DNA of 64,000 bases from Trebonia sp963811335 (GTDB taxonomy: Bacteria; Actinomycetota; Actinomycetes; Streptosporangiales; Streptosporangiaceae): NCBI GenBank assembly GCA_963811335.1, contig CAWERB010000027.1, forward strand, positions 1-64,000, given 5' to 3'. Within the stretch, counting starts at the first letter, position 1, and each line of letters opens with the position of its first letter. The notes under the pieces are model-generated. The model had not been told where the DNA came from and made no database searches. It was given only the letters and a program-made list of their open reading frames with translations. A program made the position numbers and the translations under genes. Below, in pieces: positions 60,337 through 64,000 of this stretch.

Positions 60337-61720
60337 TTACCCCCCCTGGTTCCCGCCCGGCTTGGTGCCGGCCGGCTGGGCGTGGGTCGCACCGCCAGGC
60401 GAGGTGTTGGCCGCCGTTCGACGGATGCCCTGGCCGGCTGGCCGGCCCGGTCGGTGTGCCGCTGGTCTCGGCGGGCGCCGCCGGCGCGCTCGCCGGGCCC
60501 GACGGTGAGGAGGTCGCCCTGGGGGCAGGCTGCCCGGTTGACTGGGGCCCCGGCGGGCGTTGGCCGGAGCCCGATGACTGCGACATGACCACCGCGGCGG
60601 CGATCGCCGCCGCGGCCGCCACGGCGGCGATCCCCGCGGTGAGCGCACGGCGCCTGGTGAACCGGGCGGCCGTAGCCGCGACATCGGGGGAACCGGGGGC
60701 GGCCGGGGACCCGGCGCCAGGATCGCCGGCGCCACGGTAAAAGGTGCCGGGGGAACCGGTGGCTGGCGGCGGTGCCGGCGGCGCCTGGCGCGGTGGCCGC
60801 GTCACCTCCGCCGTCAGGGACCGGCCGACGGCGCGGTCCGCGGCGGGCGCCGCGCGCGCGGCGGCGGCGAGCCGCTCGCTGCCGGGTGCGAGCAGCAACG
60901 CGATGGTCGTGTCGTCCGCGCTGCCCGCGGCCGACGCGCAGCGCTCCGCCCAGGCGGGAAGCTGCCCGGCGAACCAGCCGTGGTCATGCCGGGCGGCGAG
61001 CTCGGCGATGTCCCTGGCGACCACCGGCTGCCACGGCTCCTCGGCCTGGGCATTGCCGTAGCCGTCGGTGCTGAGCAGCAGCGCGAGCAGCGGCGTGGCT
61101 CCGAGTTCGTGCGCGGCGGCGCGGAAGGCGGACACCGCCGCCGGCTGGCACAGGCTCGTCGTGCGGTAGCCGTCGAGCAGGTCGTCACCGCTAACCGGGG
61201 ACCAGGCGCCGCCGTCCGGCCGGACGGCGAGCAGGTCACCGTCACCGATCTGTGCGCAGACCAGCCAGCCGTCGGCGATCAGCGCGACGAGCAAGGTGGA
61301 GCCATAGGGGATGTCCGGACCGTCGCCGGCCTGCTTGAGTGCGGTCAGCTCCGCCGCCGTGTACGGATTCGCCGCGATGTCGAGCGCCACCGACTCGCGC
61401 CACCGCGCGACTATGGCCTCGGGGAGCCGGTCGCGCAGCGCGGCGGCTCGTTCCGGACGCCATGGCCGCTCGCCAGCGTCGGCCGTGAGCCCCTCGACCA
61501 CCGCGCAGGCCGTGCGAACCGCCAGCTTGGAGCCGGCGGCGCTCCGGAAGTGGCGGTCATGACCGTGCCCGTCGGCGACCGCGACCACGATCCCGCCCGC
61601 CGGGCCGATGGCCAGGGACTCGGCGCTGTCCTGGTTGGGCAGGCCGCGTGCGTCGTGCGCGGCCCCGCGGGCCGTGCCGATCATGGCCCGCCAGGCGGCG
61701 GGGAGGCGTTCGTTCGTCAT
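60337..61720 (-). CDS. PP2C-type protein phosphatase with C-terminal membrane helix (TerY-P-type)
   Basis: From ATG 61720. PP2C motifs: NQDSAESLAIGPAGGIVVAV then ADGHGHDRHFRS (metal Asp), IPYGSTLLVALIADGWLVCA, GDGDLLAVRP, LLLSTDGYGN and GSADDTTIALLLAPG. A membrane helix follows (RRRALTAGIAAVAAAAAIAA) and a Pro/Ser-rich tail. The protein-like end of this tail (NTSPGGATHAQPAGTKPGGN, TAA at 60337-60339) is in another frame, so a base change near 60410-60450 joins it to the kinase ORF. It would reverse the kinase's phosphorylation of a shared target, probably the VWA protein. 5 bp after the VWA gene stop. Confidence 0.75.
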
Positions 61721-61725
61721 GGGCG

Positions 61726-62454
61726 TTAGATGATGGTGTCCTGATTGAAGATGGCGGACGGGACGTCCACCCCTGACTGCATGCCGAAGAGCTTGCGCGC
61801 GACCTGGCCGCGGTCCGCGCCCGACTCCGACATCCGCGACACGGCCAGCGAGGCGGCTACCAGCCGGTCGGCGATGTCCTCGGTGCTGTCCGCCACGATC
61901 ACCGGGACGCTCGGGTCGCCGATGAACCTGTTCAGCGCCTCGGACTGAGCGTCACGGCCGATGGCGATGGACAGCCGGAGCGCGGCCTTGCCCGCGGGCT
62001 GTGCCATCAGGGCCGCCAGTCCCGCCTCGAACTCCCCTGGCTTGTCTGTCGACAGGCCGTCGGTGATCAGCAGCAGCGCGGGGCGCAGCGCGCGGCGCTC
62101 GATCTGCCCGGGACCGAGCGCCTCCGCCGCGAGCCTGAACGCCGGGCCCATGTTGGTCAGCCCCTTGGGTACCGCCTGGAGCGGCTTCCACCTGATGCCC
62201 GCGACCGGGAGCGGGTCCTTGATGTGCCAGCGCGGCTCGGTCGCGAACGCGATCGCCCTGACGAACACCTGGGCCTGCTCCTGGTCCCGCTCCCACTCCG
62301 CCAGGTGCGGCATCATGTCGGCGATCGCGTAATTGAGCGCCTGGATCTTCTCGCCCTTCATTCCCCAGGAACAGTCCGCCAGGACAATGATGTGCAGCGG
62401 CCTGCGGGAAATGCCGCCGCCTGGCATCCGGGAGTACTGGGCCGACGGGGTCAT
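61726..62454 (-). CDS. VWA-domain protein (TerY-like)
   Basis: 242 residues from ATG 62454, which overlaps the preceding stop (ATGA). A near-complete VWA fold: HIIVLADCSWGMKGEKIQAL (MIDAS DxSxx variant), LTNMGPAFRLAAEALGPG (threonine of MIDAS) and LLLITDGLSTDKPGEFEAGL (final Asp). The C-terminal IVADSTEDIADRLVAASLAV is typical of TerY and of the VWA proteins of TerY-P phosphorylation triads. It probably forms the metal-dependent scaffold phosphorylated by the adjacent kinase. Confidence 0.88.
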   Translation of the reverse strand: MTPSAQYSRMPGGGISRRPLHIIVLADCSWGMKGEKIQALNYAIADMMPHLAEWERDQEQAQVFVRAIAFATEPRWHIKDPLPVAGIRWKPLQAVPKGLTNMGPAFRLAAEALGPGQIERRALRPALLLITDGLSTDKPGEFEAGLAALMAQPAGKAALRLSIAIGRDAQSEALNRFIGDPSVPVIVADSTEDIADRLVAASLAVSRMSESGADRGQVARKLFGMQSGVDVPSAIFNQDTII

Positions 62455-63779
62455 ACCGAGTTGTTCTCCCACCAGGTCTCCAGCTTGCTGAACGTCCAGC
62501 TCTTGTCGGGCTGCGCGACTATGAACGCGTTCTGGGTCGGGTAGGTCCACACGTACACGGGCCCGCTGCTGCTCGAGAAGCACTCGAGGACCTGGCCCGC
62601 GCGCTGCGGGAAGCGCGGGCCCCACCACTCGCCTGGTCCGCCCTGGTCGTTACCTGACGCCGGCGGGCAGGCGTCGGTCTTCGACGTGCCGAAGTTCGCC
62701 CAGGCGTTGTAGTTGGCCCAGGCCTTCTCGTAGTCGGCGGTGCTGTCCATCTGGTAGCCGAATATCTGACCGTTCGGCATGTCGGGAGCGGTGCACAAGT
62801 CCGCCTTGACCAGGCCGGGGTTGGTCCACGGGATGTTCGTCTGCTCGGCGCACTCGGTGCCCGCGTCCTGGATGTCGGTCGGCAGCAGGACCTTGAGCGA
62901 CTTCGTTCCGGCCGGCAGGGCCGCGAGCGACCCGGACGCCGTCGGCGACGCGGACGAAGACGCGGAAGCGGAGGCCGACCCGGACGCCGTCGCGGAAGCA
63001 GACACGCTTGTCTTCGAGGGGCTCACGGTCGGCGTCGGGGTTGGCTTCGCCTTCGCGAACGGGAACGTCGACGCGGCGGCCGCGACGGCGAGGTAGAGCA
63101 CGATGACCGCCGCCGCGCCGCCGCCGAGGAAGAGGCCAAGCCGTGACTTGCGCTGCTGCACAGGGGCGGCCGGCCAGGGGCCGGGGGACGCCGGGCCCGG
63201 CGGCATCTGCCCGGGTGGCGGGTAAGTCGGCGGCATCTGGCCAGGCGGCGGGTAAGTCGGCGGCATCTGGCCAGGCGGCGGGTAGGTCGGCGGCATCTGG
63301 CCGGCCCCCGGGTAGACCGGCGGCAACGGGGCGGGAGGCGGGAACGGCGACGGGAACGCCCGGTCGACCGTCTCCGTCTCGTTATGCTGCGGCCATCCCG
63401 GGGTGTCGGCGACCGTCTCGGCAAGAGGCGGCATCTGGGACCTGACCTGGTAGCCGAGCGCCTTCGCGTACTCGGTCGCCACCCACATGCTGGCCGCCGG
63501 CTCCAGCGACCTGCTCTCCGCGAGCGACCGCGCGACAAGCGAGACGGCCGTGTCGGCGTCCATGCGCTGTCCCTCGACGTGCGCGGTCAGCTCGTCCGCG
63601 ATGCCGGCCTCGGCCCCGGTCACCAGCAGGCTGCGCTCGCGGGGCAGGTCGGGCAGCAGGTCCGTCACCAGGTTGCCGAGGACACGCGGATCGTTGAGCA
63701 CCCGCTTGCCGTAGCCCTCGACAGCGGTGTTCAGCGCATCGCGAACTTCGCCTTGCACGTCATACGTGTCCCCACTCAT
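62451..63779 (-). CDS. Repeat-rich single-pass membrane protein of the TerY-P-like cassette
   Basis: 442 residues from ATG 63779. Residues 1-120 form a soluble helical domain (YDVQGEVRDALNTAVEGYGK, DPRVLGNLVTDLLPDLPRER). A Pro-rich linker follows with four near-identical 10-residue repeats of QMPPTYPPPG, then a membrane helix (LGLFLGGGAAAVIVLYLAVA), a Ser/Ala/Thr-rich spacer and an extracytoplasmic domain with four cysteines (DAGTECAEQT, VKADLCTAPD, KTDACPPASG, VLECFSSSSG), probably two disulfides. Resembles the C-terminal part of actinobacterial membrane Ser/Thr kinase receptors. Its stop overlaps the VWA start, so it is translationally coupled. Confidence 0.72.
   Translation of the reverse strand: MSGDTYDVQGEVRDALNTAVEGYGKRVLNDPRVLGNLVTDLLPDLPRERSLLVTGAEAGIADELTAHVEGQRMDADTAVSLVARSLAESRSLEPAASMWVATEYAKALGYQVRSQMPPLAETVADTPGWPQHNETETVDRAFPSPFPPPAPLPPVYPGAGQMPPTYPPPGQMPPTYPPPGQMPPTYPPPGQMPPGPASPGPWPAAPVQQRKSRLGLFLGGGAAAVIVLYLAVAAAASTFPFAKAKPTPTPTVSPSKTSVSASATASGSASASASSSASPTASGSLAALPAGTKSLKVLLPTDIQDAGTECAEQTNIPWTNPGLVKADLCTAPDMPNGQIFGYQMDSTADYEKAWANYNAWANFGTSKTDACPPASGNDQGGPGEWWGPRFPQRAGQVLECFSSSSGPVYVWTYPTQNAFIVAQPDKSWTFSKLETWWENNSV
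63201..63302. repeat. Four tandem 30-bp repeats inside the membrane protein gene
   Basis: Units starting at 63201, 63231, 63261 and 63291 share the plus-strand core CGGCATCTGG and encode QMPPTYPPPG on the minus strand. The copies are nearly identical and in frame, so copy number can vary without breaking the protein. Confidence 0.85.
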
Positions 63780-63838
63780 GGCATAACCTCCAGGCCTTCC
63801 TTCATGTCATTCGTCGTCATGCCAGTCCGCCTGCCTCA

Positions 63839-64000
63839 CTAGGCTCCGGCGGCGCCGCGGTCTCCGATCGAGACCGCGGCGGCTGTTCCGAGCGGCGCCA
63901 GGGTCGGGCCGCCGTAGAGCTGGATTTGATAGGTCCCGGACGGGAGCTGGACGAGCCCGAGCTGCTCGGCGGATACCTGGACCGCGAAGCACCCGCTGCC
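63839..64000 (-). CDS. C-terminus of a hypothetical protein (partial)
   Basis: Open frame entering from the right edge and stopping at 63839. The last 53 residues are beta-rich: CFAVQVSAEQLGLVQLPSG, TYQIQLYGGPTLAPLGTAAA, VSIGDRGAAGA. No family recognised from this piece. It lies 60 bp upstream of the membrane protein gene on the same strand and may be the first gene of the VWA/PP2C/kinase cassette. Confidence 0.55.
   Translation of the reverse strand, partial: GSGCFAVQVSAEQLGLVQLPSGTYQIQLYGGPTLAPLGTAAAVSIGDRGAAGA

Noticed and set aside
63201..63302. CRISPR-like array
   Set aside because: Contiguous 30-bp repeats have no spacers and are in frame inside a protein gene; no cas genes anywhere in the window.

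Overview
High-GC actinobacterial chromosome. The evidence is the dnaK-grpE-dnaJ-hspR-clpB stress locus with HspR-type operators, Lsr2, the bacterial proteasome activator Bpa, an EtfD-type membrane Fe-S oxidoreductase, an XRE/DUF5753 + DUF397 pair, a SigE-type ECF sigma factor, STAS/HATPase regulators, and frequent GTG starts. Genus cannot be fixed from the sequence; a filamentous or spore-forming actinomycete of the Streptosporangiales/Streptomycetes kind fits the gene content.

Layout. 1-3.6 kb is a graveyard of mobile DNA on the 3' side of a tRNA-Gly(CCC): IS66 and IS3 fragments, two tyrosine-recombinase C-termini and a truncated MazE/MazF pair, mixed with small cargo genes (DUF2019-like, DUF2199, an E2 fragment, a glycine-zipper protein, an alpha/beta hydrolase). 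3.9-6.2 kb holds the XRE regulator with a frameshifted DUF397 partner. 6.2-18 kb is core: etfD-like, then the chaperone operon behind two HAIR operators, hspR, and clpB behind a different, unidentified paired palindrome, then a TPR protein and a NYN-domain protein. 18-30.8 kb is housekeeping metabolism (pyrE, DedA, fbaA, purA, purD, purB, murA, hisC-like, a lipoprotein). Within it 20.8-25.4 kb is badly broken: DUF3151, the purA 3' end, an ECF sigma gene, a membrane protein, purD (at least seven frame breaks) and ltrA are all interrupted.

30.9-33.7 kb looks like a small island between a 28-bp tRNA 3' fragment and an intact tRNA-Ser(CGA), carrying lsr2, DUF3024, arsR and DUF2180. 33.7-46 kb holds tadA and its partner, a small membrane/PH-domain pair, a ROK kinase, tRNA-Ser(GCT), an acyl-CoA synthetase, an ECF sigma factor, a Cys-rich/MauE pair, an AAA+ ATPase, CtaG and an orphan DNA methyltransferase. 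46.8-58.2 kb holds tRNA-Ser(TGA), a MinD-like ATPase, a quinone oxidoreductase, bpa, the GT2-DUF4446-pheA unit, a STAS protein, arginine deiminase, a broken HATPase, a Wzt/RfbE-like ABC ATPase and a PAS-GAF histidine kinase. 58.4-64 kb ends with a universal stress protein and a leftward cassette of a membrane repeat protein, a TerY-like VWA protein, a PP2C phosphatase and a protein kinase with a C-terminal zinc ribbon. This TerY-P-like phosphorylation system is the most system-like accessory locus in the window.

Frame breaks recur in genes expected to be essential (grpE, purA, purD), so some are probably consensus errors. The internal deletions in the sigma-factor gene look like genuine decay or assembly collapse.
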